Positions 31,385 to 40,691 of a stretch of DNA of 64,000 nt are shown in pieces. The notes under the pieces are model-generated. The model was not told the DNA's origin. It did no database searches and was given only the letters and a program-made list of their open reading frames with translations. The stretch spans positions 24,529 through 88,528 of the forward strand of contig JAIXWJ010000039.1 of NCBI GenBank assembly GCA_027491335.1. Reading direction: 5' to 3'. The DNA is from Actinomycetes bacterium (GTDB lineage: Bacteria > Actinomycetota > Acidimicrobiia > Acidimicrobiales > Ilumatobacteraceae). The position numbers and the translations under genes are program-made. The first letter of the stretch is position 1, and each line of letters opens with the position of its first letter.

Positions 31385-33253
31385 ATGCCGAACGCAATCG
31401 ACCGTCGAACCGCTGGCACCAATGCGCCGTCCCGTCGTCGGGTGTGGCGTCGCTTGGCCGCGCTCACTTTGGGCCTCGGCTCGGTTCTGTTCATGTCGGC
31501 CTCCCCCGCGTCCGCCGAGACCACGCTGGTCACCTCCAGTCCCGCCGACGGCGAAAAACTCCTCACCTCCCCCACGCAGATCACGGCCACGTTCAGTGCC
31601 GCCGTTCCCAACAATGCGGTGCTCACCGCGGTCTGCGAGGGCAATCCGGCGCCTCTCGGCACCGTCTCGGTGGGGGCCGATGGCATCTCGTTGATCGCTC
31701 CCCTCACGGCCTCATTGCCGGTGGGCATCTGCAACGTCACCTATTCGGTGCCCCAAGCCGACGGCAAAGTGGCCACCGGAGGCTTCTCCTTCGAAATCCT
31801 GAATCCGGACACCGCGGACCCCGCCGACGCGGGCGGCGACGACACCGATGGCGGAATGCTGGCCACGGACCCGCCGCCGGTCAGCGGACCGCTCGGGTTG
31901 GCCCGCGTGGTGGCGTACGCGTCGTTGGCCGCCTTGTTCGGCGCCGCCGCGTTCATGGTGATGGCGTGGCCCGAGGGCGTCGACTACATCAACGTTCGTC
32001 GCTACCTGCGCACGGTGTGGGTCATCGCTCTGGTCAGCAACTACTTGGTGGCCGTCCTGCGCACGTCGTTGATGAGCGGCAAGAGCGTCACGGCGGCCAT
32101 CAGCCCCTTCGGTTGGGGTGACTTGTTCGACAACGCCAGCGGCATCTCGGCCTTCGCCCGCGTGGTGTTCGTCGCCGGCGCCTTCATCATCGTCGCTCGA
32201 CCCGAGCGCCTGCTCGATCCCCAATCCCAGCCGCTCGCCGTCGGCCTACCCGCCGCGGCCATGGCCACCTTCGCCTTCACCCGCAGCGTCGACGGGTTCT
32301 CGTTGCTCGGCGTGACGTCGGGAATCGTGCACACGCTGTCGATCGGTTTGTGGTTCGGCGGACTCTTGGTGTTGGGCCAAACGGTGCTCGTCGGTCCCGG
32401 TGACGAGGACGTGGCCCAGGCCGTGCGCGGATACGCCCGCTGGATTCGCGTGTTCGTGATGGTCGCGGTGATCTCCGGTCTGATCTCGTTGTACAGCCTC
32501 GACGGTGGATCGGTCCTCACCAGTCGTCACGGTCGCTTGATCATCTTCAAGGCCATCGGTGTCGCCGGCATGGTGTACCTCGGCGTGGCGTTGCGCCAAT
32601 ACATCGCCCGCAACGTCGGCAAACGTCGTGACATCAACGGTCGCACCGCCGGCAAACTTCGACGCGCCGTTTTGGCCGAGGCCGCCATCGGTGTGTTCGT
32701 GCTGATCGTCACCTCGTGGGCCGTGGCCACCTTGCCGCCCAACGTGGACCCGCCGGGCACCGACAAGACCAACTACGCCTTCGTGGGCGAGCGTTCCGGC
32801 GGCGCCTTCGACGTGCAGGTGAAGGTCACACCCGCCGTGGTGGGGGCCAACGCGGTTCGCATCGACGTGTTCTCACCCGAGAAGGGACTGACCGATCTCA
32901 CCGTGCAGTTCAACCCGCCCACCAACACCACGGCCAGCGTCACCTTGAACGTGCCCTTGGACGGTGTGGGGGCCGCGCGGTTGCCGATGAAGGAAGGGGT
33001 GCCGTTCGGTGCCCCGGGTCTGTGGACCGTCATCGTCACGGCCAACGGTCCCGAGGGCCCCTTGCCATCGGTGACCTACACCGTCTCGGTCATGAGCGGT
33101 TCCGGAGAACCCACCGACACCACCATTCCGGCCGGTAATTCGACGGGTAGCACCACGCTTCCCGTCCAAACCGGCGGCACCGTGGTGGTTCCCCTGGGTT
33201 CCACCACCGTTCCGGCCGGCATTCAGCCGGTCACCGCCAGCGTGGTTCCGTAG
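31385..33253 (+). CDS. CopC-CopD fusion membrane protein
   Basis: The 622-residue protein has a signal peptide to about residue 45 (ASPASA), an N-terminal CopC-like beta domain, eight or so membrane spans of the CopD type, and a C-terminal extracytoplasmic domain with a Ser/Thr/Pro-rich tail. The family handles copper in the periplasm/outer face. The mature chain begins ETTLVTSSPADG; canonical CopC starts with a copper-ligand His (HAxLVSSSPA), which is missing here, so copper binding at that site is doubtful. ATG 31385 is the start closest to a signal peptide. The gene is divergent from dnaX. Confidence 0.8.
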   Translation: MPNAIDRRTAGTNAPSRRRVWRRLAALTLGLGSVLFMSASPASAETTLVTSSPADGEKLLTSPTQITATFSAAVPNNAVLTAVCEGNPAPLGTVSVGADGISLIAPLTASLPVGICNVTYSVPQADGKVATGGFSFEILNPDTADPADAGGDDTDGGMLATDPPPVSGPLGLARVVAYASLAALFGAAAFMVMAWPEGVDYINVRRYLRTVWVIALVSNYLVAVLRTSLMSGKSVTAAISPFGWGDLFDNASGISAFARVVFVAGAFIIVARPERLLDPQSQPLAVGLPAAAMATFAFTRSVDGFSLLGVTSGIVHTLSIGLWFGGLLVLGQTVLVGPGDEDVAQAVRGYARWIRVFVMVAVISGLISLYSLDGGSVLTSRHGRLIIFKAIGVAGMVYLGVALRQYIARNVGKRRDINGRTAGKLRRAVLAEAAIGVFVLIVTSWAVATLPPNVDPPGTDKTNYAFVGERSGGAFDVQVKVTPAVVGANAVRIDVFSPEKGLTDLTVQFNPPTNTTASVTLNVPLDGVGAARLPMKEGVPFGAPGLWTVIVTANGPEGPLPSVTYTVSVMSGSGEPTDTTIPAGNSTGSTTLPVQTGGTVVVPLGSTTVPAGIQPVTASVVP

Positions 33254-33352
33254 CCGCGCACGAATCATCAAGGTGGGCTCATCCAGGTGGGCGAAGCTTT
33301 TCGAGCCTGCCAACTGAGTCCCCCTCGGCGTGCGGCGAGTAGCGTTTCCCCC

Positions 33353-34912
33353 GTGACCAGCGGCAACCCCATGCAGGACAAACTCGACGATCTCCGCACT
33401 CGCAAGGAGCAGGCGCTCCTGGCCGGATCCCCCCGAGCCATCGAGCGCCAGCACGAGAAAGGCAAGATGCTCGCGCGCGAGCGTCTGGAGTACCTCCTCG
33501 ACCCGGGCTCGTTCCAGGAACTCGACATGCTCGCCCGACATCGCGCTCACGCGGCCGGTCTCGAGGAGCATCCCTACACCGACGGCGTCATCACCGGATG
33601 GGGAACCGTCGACGGTCGCAAGGTGTTCGTCTTCTCGCAGGACTTCACCGTGTTCGGTGGCGCCCTCGGCGAGGTGTTCGCCGAGAAGATCCACAAGTTG
33701 ATGGATCTGGCCCTGAAGGTGGGCGCTCCGGTGATCGGACTGAACGATGGCGCCGGCGCGCGCATCCAGGAAGGTGTCGTGTCGCTGGCCAGCTACGGCG
33801 GCATCTTCTATCGCAACGTTCAATCCAGCGGCGTCATCCCGCAGATCTCGGTCATCCTCGGCCCGTGTGCCGGAGGTGCCGTGTACTCGCCGGCCATGAC
33901 CGACTTCATCTTCATGGTTCGCGAGAGCAGCCACATGTTCATCACCGGACCCGACGTGGTCAAGACGGTGACCGGCGAGGAAGTCACCCTCGAAGAGTTG
34001 GGTGGCGCCATGAGCCACGCCAGCAAGAGCGGTGTGGCCACCTTCGTGTCGGCCGACGAGAAGTCCTGCCTCGACGATGTTCGTTTCCTGTTGTCGTTCA
34101 TGCCGCAGAACAACATGGAGGAAGCTCCGGTCCTCGACGGTGGCGACGATCCCGAGCGCGAATGTCCGGAACTGCGCGACATCCTTCCTCCCTCGCCGAA
34201 CCAGCCCTACGACATGAAGAAGGTCATCGCCTCGGTGGTCGACGACGGTGAGTACTTCGAGTACTTCCCGCACTGGGCCAAGAGCATCACTTGCGGTTTC
34301 GCTCGCGTCGACGGCCATGCCGTCGGAGTGGTGGGCAACCAGCCCATGATCCTGGCCGGCGTGCTCGACATCGAGAGTGCCGAGAAGGCCGCGCGTTTCG
34401 TGCGCACTTGCGACGCGTTCAACATTCCGTTGCTCACGTTCGTCGACGTGCCCGGCTTCCTCCCCGGCGTCGACCAGGAGTACGGCGGCATCATTCGTCA
34501 TGGCGCCAAGTTGCTCTACGCCTACTGCGAGGCCACGGTTCCGCGCATTCAGATCATCACCCGCAAGGCCTACGGCGGCGCGTACGTGGTGATGGACTCC
34601 AAGTCCATCGGCTCGGACCTCGCCTACGCGTGGCCCACGGCCGAACTCGCCGTGATGGGTCCGAACGGTGCCGTGGAGATCGTGTACCGCCGCGAGTTGC
34701 AACAAGCCGCCGATCCGGTGGCGCGTCGCGCGGAGTTGATCGCCGAGTACACCGAGAAGTACGCGAACCCCTACGCGGCGGCAGAACGCGGATACATCGA
34801 CGACGTCATCGACCCCGCCGAAACCCGCAAGAAGGTGGTCGACGGGTTCCGGATGTTGCGCACCAAGCGCGAGGAACTGCCCCGCCGCAAGCACGGCAAC
34901 ATGCCGCTATGA
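33353..34912 (+). CDS. Acyl-CoA (propionyl-CoA) carboxylase beta subunit, carboxyltransferase
   Basis: The 519-residue biotin-dependent carboxyltransferase has the two crotonase-type halves: NDGAGARIQEGV with GPCAGGAVYSPAMTDF in the first, and FVDVPGFLPGVDQEYGGIIRHGAKLLYA with KAYGGAYVVM in the second. These oxyanion Gly motifs and the length fit PccB/AccD5. It would make methylmalonyl-CoA from propionyl-CoA, which links to mce and ccr 10 kb upstream. The start may be GTG 33353 or ATG 33371. The alpha (biotin) subunit is not in this window. A small epsilon-like gene follows with ATGA overlap. Confidence 0.92.
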   Translation: MTSGNPMQDKLDDLRTRKEQALLAGSPRAIERQHEKGKMLARERLEYLLDPGSFQELDMLARHRAHAAGLEEHPYTDGVITGWGTVDGRKVFVFSQDFTVFGGALGEVFAEKIHKLMDLALKVGAPVIGLNDGAGARIQEGVVSLASYGGIFYRNVQSSGVIPQISVILGPCAGGAVYSPAMTDFIFMVRESSHMFITGPDVVKTVTGEEVTLEELGGAMSHASKSGVATFVSADEKSCLDDVRFLLSFMPQNNMEEAPVLDGGDDPERECPELRDILPPSPNQPYDMKKVIASVVDDGEYFEYFPHWAKSITCGFARVDGHAVGVVGNQPMILAGVLDIESAEKAARFVRTCDAFNIPLLTFVDVPGFLPGVDQEYGGIIRHGAKLLYAYCEATVPRIQIITRKAYGGAYVVMDSKSIGSDLAYAWPTAELAVMGPNGAVEIVYRRELQQAADPVARRAELIAEYTEKYANPYAAAERGYIDDVIDPAETRKKVVDGFRMLRTKREELPRRKHGNMPL

Positions 34913-35109
34913 AGTCGAACATCACGAGTTCGAGCATCACGCCCGTCCCGAACGACGAGGAGGCCGTGGCCATCGCCGCGGCCATGGAGGCCCTGTGGCC
35001 TCGTCCGGTGATTGGTGCCGACCCGGTGTCGGCCCGCGAGAACGCGTGGCGCTTCAGTGGTCGTTGGTGGGCGCGTCCGCAGATCGCGCGTCGCGCGCGT
35101 CCGTGGTGA
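34909..35109 (+). CDS. Acyl-CoA carboxylase epsilon-like subunit
   Basis: The 66-residue protein has the EEAVAIAAAMEALWP helix and the C-terminal WRFSGRWWARP motif found in epsilon subunits that stabilise actinobacterial acyl-CoA carboxylases. ATG 34909 overlaps the beta-subunit stop (ATGA), supporting a complex partner. Its last 56 bases overlap the 3' end of the convergent channel-like gene on the other strand. Confidence 0.82.
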   Translation: MKSNITSSSITPVPNDEEAVAIAAAMEALWPRPVIGADPVSARENAWRFSGRWWARPQIARRARPW

Positions 35110-35746
35110 TTGCGGATGCGGTGATTGTGGATGCGGTGATCGTGCGCGTTCGCTGACGCCACGCCCACCATTCCACCAATCCGAACAAGAGAGCGATGAT
35201 CGTCAACACCACGATGGTGGAGCCCGCTCCCACCACATCGGACACTTCGTCGGCCAGATAGTCCACTCCGTCGCCCGGCGATTTCACCTTCTTGCTCGTC
35301 ACCATCGAGCCCACCAGTCCGAGGACCACGAAACCCGCCGCCACGCTCACGATCCGAACCATCCATCCCGACAGCGACGACGCGTGCAACAACTTGAAGA
35401 CCTTGGCCAACTTCAGGATCTTGAGGGCCTTCAACAATTTGACCGAACCCAGCAGCGGGAACACCCCGATGAGTTCGCGCACACCGGGTAGATCAAGCAG
35501 GATCGGAAACGATGTGATGGTGACGAACAACTCGAACTGATGTCCCCGCATCCAAGCCCGCGGGTCGTCGCTGATGTTCAACATGACCACCACTTCGGTG
35601 GCGAACACCAACCAGATCAGCCAACCGATCGCCAACCCCACGTCGTGCATCGAGCCCTTCGACGAGTGCCAATACGTCGCGGGGACCGAGGCCACTGCCG
35701 CCACCAACACCGCCCACGTCAGCAGCTTCTCCGTGCGATCGCTCAC
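35054..35746 (-). CDS. Ion-transport-family membrane protein without a recognisable selectivity filter
   Basis: The 230-residue protein has a voltage-sensor-like set of spans ending in an S4-type helix with regularly spaced Lys (LLGSVKLLKALKILKLAKVFKLL), then two more spans. The loop between the last two (about 25 residues, Asp/Glu-rich) has no TVGYGD or similar filter. So it may be an odd channel, a sensor, or not conduct at all. GTG 35746 is preferred; starts at 35794 or 35824 would overlap the divergent gene. The C-terminal tail is Thr/Ala-rich and overlaps the epsilon gene antisense. Confidence 0.65.
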   Translation of the reverse strand: MSDRTEKLLTWAVLVAAVASVPATYWHSSKGSMHDVGLAIGWLIWLVFATEVVVMLNISDDPRAWMRGHQFELFVTITSFPILLDLPGVRELIGVFPLLGSVKLLKALKILKLAKVFKLLHASSLSGWMVRIVSVAAGFVVLGLVGSMVTSKKVKSPGDGVDYLADEVSDVVGAGSTIVVLTIIALLFGLVEWWAWRQRTRTITASTITASAITTDARDARSADAPTNDH

Positions 35747-35786
35747 GAACTCAAGGTAGCAACGCGGAACCGCTAGTTTCCTGTCG

Positions 35787-36800
35787 ATGGACATCACCAC
35801 CGTCACCGATGATCTGGTCGTCATTCACGACGGCGTCTCGGTGCATCGGTTCGAGGGTCTCGACTCCGGCACCGATCTCGAATTCTTCGGTCTCCCCGTG
35901 CGCACGCTCGATCGTCCGGCGGGCGAGTTGTTGTGTCGCTTCGCGACGGTGAACGACGTCCACTTCGGCGAGCAGGAATGTGGTCGCATCGACGACGATC
36001 CACGCGGGCCGATCCAACGATCGGCTCCCGGTGAACGTCCGTATCCGGAGATCATGAATCGGGCGGCCGTTCGCGAGATCGCCGCCATCGCTCCCGAGGC
36101 GGTGTTGGTGAAGGGTGATCTCACGTGCACGGGAACGGATCCCGAATTCGCCGCGTTCGAGAATTGTTATCGAACCGCGTTCGGATCGCGATTGCACGTC
36201 GTGCGTGGCAATCACGACTCGTATCTCGGTCAGCACTTGTACGACCACGACCTGTGGATCGAACTGCCGGGCATCGCGATCGCGCTGATGGACACCGCGA
36301 TCCCCACCGAAACCACCGGGGATCTCGGCGAGTTCCAGTTGAAGTGGCTGGATGAGATGGCGGGATCGACCAACTCGCCCGTGTTGGTGATGGGTCATCA
36401 CCAACAGTGGACCCCCGACACGTCCGGTGACGGACATCGCAGCCAGGGGTACTTCGGCATCAACCCCGACGCCAGCGACGCGCTGAACGACGTGGTGGCC
36501 CGGAATCGCAACATCATCGGATACACGGCGGGTCACACCCACCGACATCGCGTGCGAGCGATGGCTTGCGGTGCACCCACCATCGAGATCGGCTGCGTGA
36601 AGGATTTCCCGGGCACGTGGGCCGAGTACCGCGTCTACGAAGGTGGCGTGATGCAAGTGGTCCATCGCGTCTCGGATCCGGCGGCGCTCGAGTGGAGCGA
36701 ACGCTGTCGACATCTCTACGAAGACTTCGGAATCGACTACGAGACCTACGCGCTCGGCACGCTCTCCGACCGTTGCTTCGTGTTCCCGGAACGTTCGTGA
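35787..36800 (+). CDS. Metallophosphoesterase (calcineurin-like)
   Basis: The 337-residue protein has the five metal motifs in order: TVNDVHFG, VKGDLT, RGNHDSYLG, VMGHHQQW and GHTHRHRV. These form a dinuclear site for phosphodiester or phosphomonoester hydrolysis. The overall pattern resembles Icc/cyclic-nucleotide or phospholipid phosphodiesterases; the substrate cannot be read. It overlaps the next gene by one base (TGATG). Confidence 0.87.
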   Translation: MDITTVTDDLVVIHDGVSVHRFEGLDSGTDLEFFGLPVRTLDRPAGELLCRFATVNDVHFGEQECGRIDDDPRGPIQRSAPGERPYPEIMNRAAVREIAAIAPEAVLVKGDLTCTGTDPEFAAFENCYRTAFGSRLHVVRGNHDSYLGQHLYDHDLWIELPGIAIALMDTAIPTETTGDLGEFQLKWLDEMAGSTNSPVLVMGHHQQWTPDTSGDGHRSQGYFGINPDASDALNDVVARNRNIIGYTAGHTHRHRVRAMACGAPTIEIGCVKDFPGTWAEYRVYEGGVMQVVHRVSDPAALEWSERCRHLYEDFGIDYETYALGTLSDRCFVFPERS

Positions 36801-37924
36801 TGACCACGCCCCTTCACGGCCTTCGGGTCCTCGACGTCTCCACCGTCATCGCCGGTCCGAACTGCGCGCGCTATCTCGCCGACTTCGGTGCCGAGGTCAT
36901 CAAGGTGGAGCGACCCGACACCGGCGACAGCCTTCGGAACATGGCCTGGAAGGATCCGCGCGACGGTGTCGGCTTGTGGTGGAAGTTGGCCAATCGGAAC
37001 AAGCGCACCATCGCACTCGACCTGAAGTCCGAATCCGACATGAACGTCTTTCTCGGACTGGTGAAAGACGCCCACGTGTTGGTGGAGAACTTCCGGCCCG
37101 GCGCACTCGAACGTCTGGGTCTCGGACCCGAGCGATTGCTCGACCTCAATCCCTCACTCGTCATCACGCGTGTCAGCGGATTCGGCCAGACCGGCCCGTA
37201 CGCGCAACGACCCGGGTTCGCGTCCATCGCCGAATCGATGTCGGGTTTCGCCGCGGTCAACGGCGAGGCGGGGGGACAACCGATGTTGCCGGCCATCGCG
37301 CTCACCGATGAACTCACGGGTCTCGTCGGGGCCTTCGCCACCATGGTCGCCCTGCACTCCGGTGTGGGCCAGGTGGTCGACACCAGTTTGCTCGAGAGCG
37401 TGTTCCACGTGATGGGGCCGGTGGCCTCGCTGTACGCCCTCACCGGGGAACTACAGCCGCGTCTGGGCTCGGGGCTTCCGTACACGGTTCCGCGCGGCAC
37501 GTATCAATGCGCCGACGGTTCGTGGGTGGGCATCTCGGCATCGTCGGATTCGGTCGCCATGCGGGTGATGGGGATTCTCGGCGTGGCCGACGATCCCCGT
37601 TTCGGTTCGTTCGATGGACGCACGGCGAATCGGGACGAGATCGAGGCGCTCATGCGGAACTACTGCGCGGGTCGTCGTCGAGACGAGGTGATCACCGAGT
37701 TCGAAAAGGCCGAGGCCGCGATCGGGCCCGTGCTCGACATGGCCGACATCGCGCGCGATCCGCATTTCGCGGCGCGTTCGGCCATCACGATGGTCGGCGA
37801 CACACCGATGCAGAACCTCATCGCCCGTTTGTCGGCCACCCCCGGCGAGTTGCGCCACGAGGGCCGGGCACTCGACGCCGACGGGGAATCGATTCGCACC
37901 AGAGGATGGGAGACACTTACATGA
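36800..37924 (+). CDS. Family III CoA-transferase (CaiB/BaiF)
   Basis: The 374-residue protein starts with the family's GLRVLDVSTVIAGPNCARYLADFGAEVIKVERP and keeps the catalytic Asp170 in ALTDELTG (Asp169 in CaiB). These enzymes move CoA between carboxylic acids through an enzyme-acyl anhydride. The acid substrates are unknown. ATG 36800 overlaps the phosphoesterase stop, and the next gene starts within its last codon (ATGA), giving a three-gene coupled set. Confidence 0.9.
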   Translation: MTTPLHGLRVLDVSTVIAGPNCARYLADFGAEVIKVERPDTGDSLRNMAWKDPRDGVGLWWKLANRNKRTIALDLKSESDMNVFLGLVKDAHVLVENFRPGALERLGLGPERLLDLNPSLVITRVSGFGQTGPYAQRPGFASIAESMSGFAAVNGEAGGQPMLPAIALTDELTGLVGAFATMVALHSGVGQVVDTSLLESVFHVMGPVASLYALTGELQPRLGSGLPYTVPRGTYQCADGSWVGISASSDSVAMRVMGILGVADDPRFGSFDGRTANRDEIEALMRNYCAGRRRDEVITEFEKAEAAIGPVLDMADIARDPHFAARSAITMVGDTPMQNLIARLSATPGELRHEGRALDADGESIRTRGWETLT

Positions 37925-38364
37925 TCGACACGGACATGAACGACAAGCCGTACGCGTACATCGCCGGACCGTTGTTCGACGAAGGAGAGCGTTGGTTCAT
38001 CGAGAAGGTCGATCGTCTCGTCGCCGACAACGGATTCCAAACGTTCCTTCCGCATCGCGACAATCCGCCCAAGACCCACGACAACGTTCGGGAGATCTTC
38101 CTCAACGATAAGGGAGGCATCGATCGATGCGACGTGGTGGTGGCCAACCTCAACGGCATCACCACCGACGACGGAACGGCATGGGAGATGGGTTACGCCT
38201 ACGCGCTCGGCAAGTACACCATCGGACTGCACACCGACTGGCGGGCACGCTTTCCGTCGCCCGACGAGGTCGTGAATCTCATGATGCAGTGCTCCATGGA
38301 CGTTCTCGTTCGATCGCTCGACGAACTGGACGCGGCCCTCAAGAACTGGCTCGCGAAACGCTGA
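37921..38364 (+). CDS. Nucleoside 2-deoxyribosyltransferase-like protein
   Basis: The 147-residue protein has YIAGPLFDEGERWF near the start, a DVVVANLNGITTDDGTAWEMGYAYALGK core with the catalytic Glu in WEMGYA, and the expected length. Relatives swap bases on deoxyribonucleosides or hydrolyse deoxynucleoside monophosphates (RCL/DNPH1 group). It overlaps the CoA-transferase by 4 bases; a metabolic link between them is not evident. Confidence 0.8.
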   Translation: MIDTDMNDKPYAYIAGPLFDEGERWFIEKVDRLVADNGFQTFLPHRDNPPKTHDNVREIFLNDKGGIDRCDVVVANLNGITTDDGTAWEMGYAYALGKYTIGLHTDWRARFPSPDEVVNLMMQCSMDVLVRSLDELDAALKNWLAKR

Positions 38365-38376
38365 GTCGGGCCGAAC

Positions 38377-39027
38377 TCAGGCCCCGGTACCGATGGGGCA
38401 CGAGACACCCGTGCCGCCGATGCCGCAATAACCGTTCGGGTTCTTCGCCAGATACTGCTGGTGATACGGCTCGGCGTAGTACCACTCGCCCATCTCGGCG
38501 ATCTCGGTGGTGATGGATCCGTAACCGGACCCACGCAGTCGCTCCTGGAAGAGATCCCGCGACGCGAGAGCCTCGGACATCTGCGCGGCCGAGGTGGTGT
38601 AGATCGCGCTGCGATACTGCGAACCCAGATCGTTGCCCTGTCGCATCCCCTGGGTCGGGTCGTGGTTCTCCCAGAACACGCGCAACAGATCGGCGTAGGT
38701 GACGACGGCGGGATCGAAGATCACGAAGAACACTTCGGCATGACCGGTGAGGCCGGTGCAGTTCTCCTCGTAGGTGCAGTTCGGAGTGAAACCGCCCGCG
38801 TAACCCACGGCGGTGGAATGCACGCCGGGCAATTGCCAGAACAACCTCTCGGCTCCCCAGAAGCAACCCATTCCGAACACGGCGGTCTGCGTGCCCGCGG
38901 GCCAAGGGCCCTTCAGCGGTGTGCCCAACACGAAGTGCTTCTCGGGAACCGGCATCGTCTGATCGGTGCGACCCGGCAAAGCGTTCTCGCGGGCGACCAT
39001 CTCGGTGTTCTTCTTGGCAAACAGCAT
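38377..39027 (-). CDS. msrA: Peptide methionine sulfoxide reductase A
   Basis: The 216-residue enzyme reduces (S)-methionine sulfoxide. The catalytic motif [13 protein letters not shown] holds the nucleophile Cys, with [24 protein letters not shown] and a C-terminal [13 protein letters not shown] supplying resolving Cys residues. ATG 39027 is the natural start; upstream in-frame codons run into the ABC transporter gene. This redox repair gene fits with the SigR/RsrA-type system near 7.2 kb, but no shared regulatory site was identified. Confidence 0.94.
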   Translation of the reverse strand: MLFAKKNTEMVARENALPGRTDQTMPVPEKHFVLGTPLKGPWPAGTQTAVFGMGCFWGAERLFWQLPGVHSTAVGYAGGFTPNCTYEENCTGLTGHAEVFFVIFDPAVVTYADLLRVFWENHDPTQGMRQGNDLGSQYRSAIYTTSAAQMSEALASRDLFQERLRGSGYGSITTEIAEMGEWYYAEPYHQQYLAKNPNGYCGIGGTGVSCPIGTGA

Positions 39028-39104
39028 GGGTTCAGGATAGGCACCCGCGCGAGGTGCCGGCATTTCGGGCGTGTGTACTTCGAAAGCTTCTACTTCGGTG
39101 GCTC

Positions 39105-39911
39105 CTATTTCAAGAGCAACGTCTCCACACGACGGGCGGCCACCGACAATCCCACCACTGTCAACGACACCAGAACGGCCACGTGAACGAGCATTCCCCA
39201 CGACGCCACACCGAGGCTGGCACCGCGAACGAGCGCCACGCCGTGGTACAGCGGGCTCAACTGCACGATCCATCCCAACCCTCCGTACGACGAGAGCGGA
39301 TAGAAGGTGGCCGAGAACAGGAACATCGGCAACGTGATCGCGGGCACCCAATCGAAGTCGGCCCACGAACGCATGTAGGTGGTGAGCGCCATGCCGACCG
39401 AGGCGAACGCCATGCCGATCAGCAAGCACGCCGGAAGCGCGGCCAGGATCCACCACGATCCGGCCATACCGAGCGCGGCCAGACACACCAAGAACGAGAT
39501 CGAGTACATGAAGCCACGCAACATCGCCCAGCCGATCTCCCCCAGCGCCACGTCCGCGGCACCCAGAGGACTGGCCAACATGGCGTCGTAGGTTTTGGAG
39601 TATCGCAACTTGAAGAAGATGTTCATGGTGCTGTCGTACACCGCACCGTTCATGGCCGAACTCGCCATCAGGGCCGGTGCCACGAACTCGGCGTAATCGA
39701 CCGCGCGTCCGGCGAAATCCACGTCACCGATGAGGGCGCCGAAACCGATGCGAATGGACAGCAAGTAGAAGAGCGGCTCGAAGAAGCCCGAGATGAACAC
39801 CATCGGCGTGCGTCGATAAACCGTGGCGTTGCGCTCGATGACACGCTGGGGTCGACGAGCCGAGCGAAGAATGGGGGGCGCGACGCGCCACAAAAGAGTG
39901 TCGCGACTCAT
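39105..39911 (-). CDS. ABC-2 type transporter permease
   Basis: The 268-residue protein has six membrane spans and the ABC-2 (NodJ/DrrB-like) family region with [19 protein letters not shown]. It forms the membrane channel with the permease just upstream, which overlaps it by 4 bases (ATGA). The pair plus the ATPase at 40692-41627 make a drug, lipid or polysaccharide exporter; cargo unknown. Confidence 0.87.
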   Translation of the reverse strand: MSRDTLLWRVAPPILRSARRPQRVIERNATVYRRTPMVFISGFFEPLFYLLSIRIGFGALIGDVDFAGRAVDYAEFVAPALMASSAMNGAVYDSTMNIFFKLRYSKTYDAMLASPLGAADVALGEIGWAMLRGFMYSISFLVCLAALGMAGSWWILAALPACLLIGMAFASVGMALTTYMRSWADFDWVPAITLPMFLFSATFYPLSSYGGLGWIVQLSPLYHGVALVRGASLGVASWGMLVHVAVLVSLTVVGLSVAARRVETLLLK

Positions 39912-40690
39912 CGGTAGAGCCTCCGCGCGAAGAATCGATCGCACAGGATCCAACCGGGGATCAACCAAGCGACGAGCACCCCGACATGACCCAACATCTC
40001 GATGGCACCCAACGAATGAAGCGTGAAACCCCGACACAGTTCGACGCCGTGCCATAGAGGAGTCACCCAGGCGATCGGCCGCAACAACTCGGGGAGCGAG
40101 TCCACCGGATAGAACGCTCCACCGAAAAGGAAGAGCGGTGTGATCACCAGTCGTTGGACGTTGGAGAACGACGTGTCGTACTCGCGGCTCGCCGCCCACG
40201 CGGTGATCCACGCGGTGAACACCAAACCGCACAGCAGCGCGGCCGGAACCGCCGGAAGAATGCCCCACGAACGAGTGTCGGGATGCACCGCCAGCACCAC
40301 CGCCACTCCGCCGACCGCGATGCCCATTCGCACCGCGAGCCACAGGAACTGTCCGCGCACCACTTGCGACGCCGTGAGACGGGTGGCCGCCATCGCCTCG
40401 AAACTGCCGTCCCACTTGAATCCGCCGAGCACCGGCCACAACGACTCTCCGGCGGCCGTCAGCATCGCGGTGGTGGCGAGAAGTCCGGGCCCGAGAAACA
40501 TGGCGTAGGAAACGTCCCCCAACGCCGCCGCCGACGAGGAGCGACCGTCGACGAGCGACCCGACACCCAGTCCCATGCCCAAGAAGAAAAGCAACGGCTG
40601 AAGAAAACTGAGCGTCAGGTTGGTCTTCCAGATGCGCTTGAGCAGCAGCATCTGCATCTCGAGCACCCGCACCGATGCCGGCGTGGACAC
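39908..40690 (-). CDS. ABC-2 type transporter permease
   Basis: The 260-residue second permease has six spans and the same fold, with FEAMAATRLTASQVVRGQFLW in place of the coupling helix. GTG 40690 begins 1 base after the ATPase stop. Two different permeases imply a heterodimeric channel. It has LFLFGGAFYPVDSLPELL near the C terminus, as in DrrB/NodJ proteins. Confidence 0.87.
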   Translation of the reverse strand: MSTPASVRVLEMQMLLLKRIWKTNLTLSFLQPLLFFLGMGLGVGSLVDGRSSSAAALGDVSYAMFLGPGLLATTAMLTAAGESLWPVLGGFKWDGSFEAMAATRLTASQVVRGQFLWLAVRMGIAVGGVAVVLAVHPDTRSWGILPAVPAALLCGLVFTAWITAWAASREYDTSFSNVQRLVITPLFLFGGAFYPVDSLPELLRPIAWVTPLWHGVELCRGFTLHSLGAIEMLGHVGVLVAWLIPGWILCDRFFARRLYR

Positions 40691-40691
40691 G

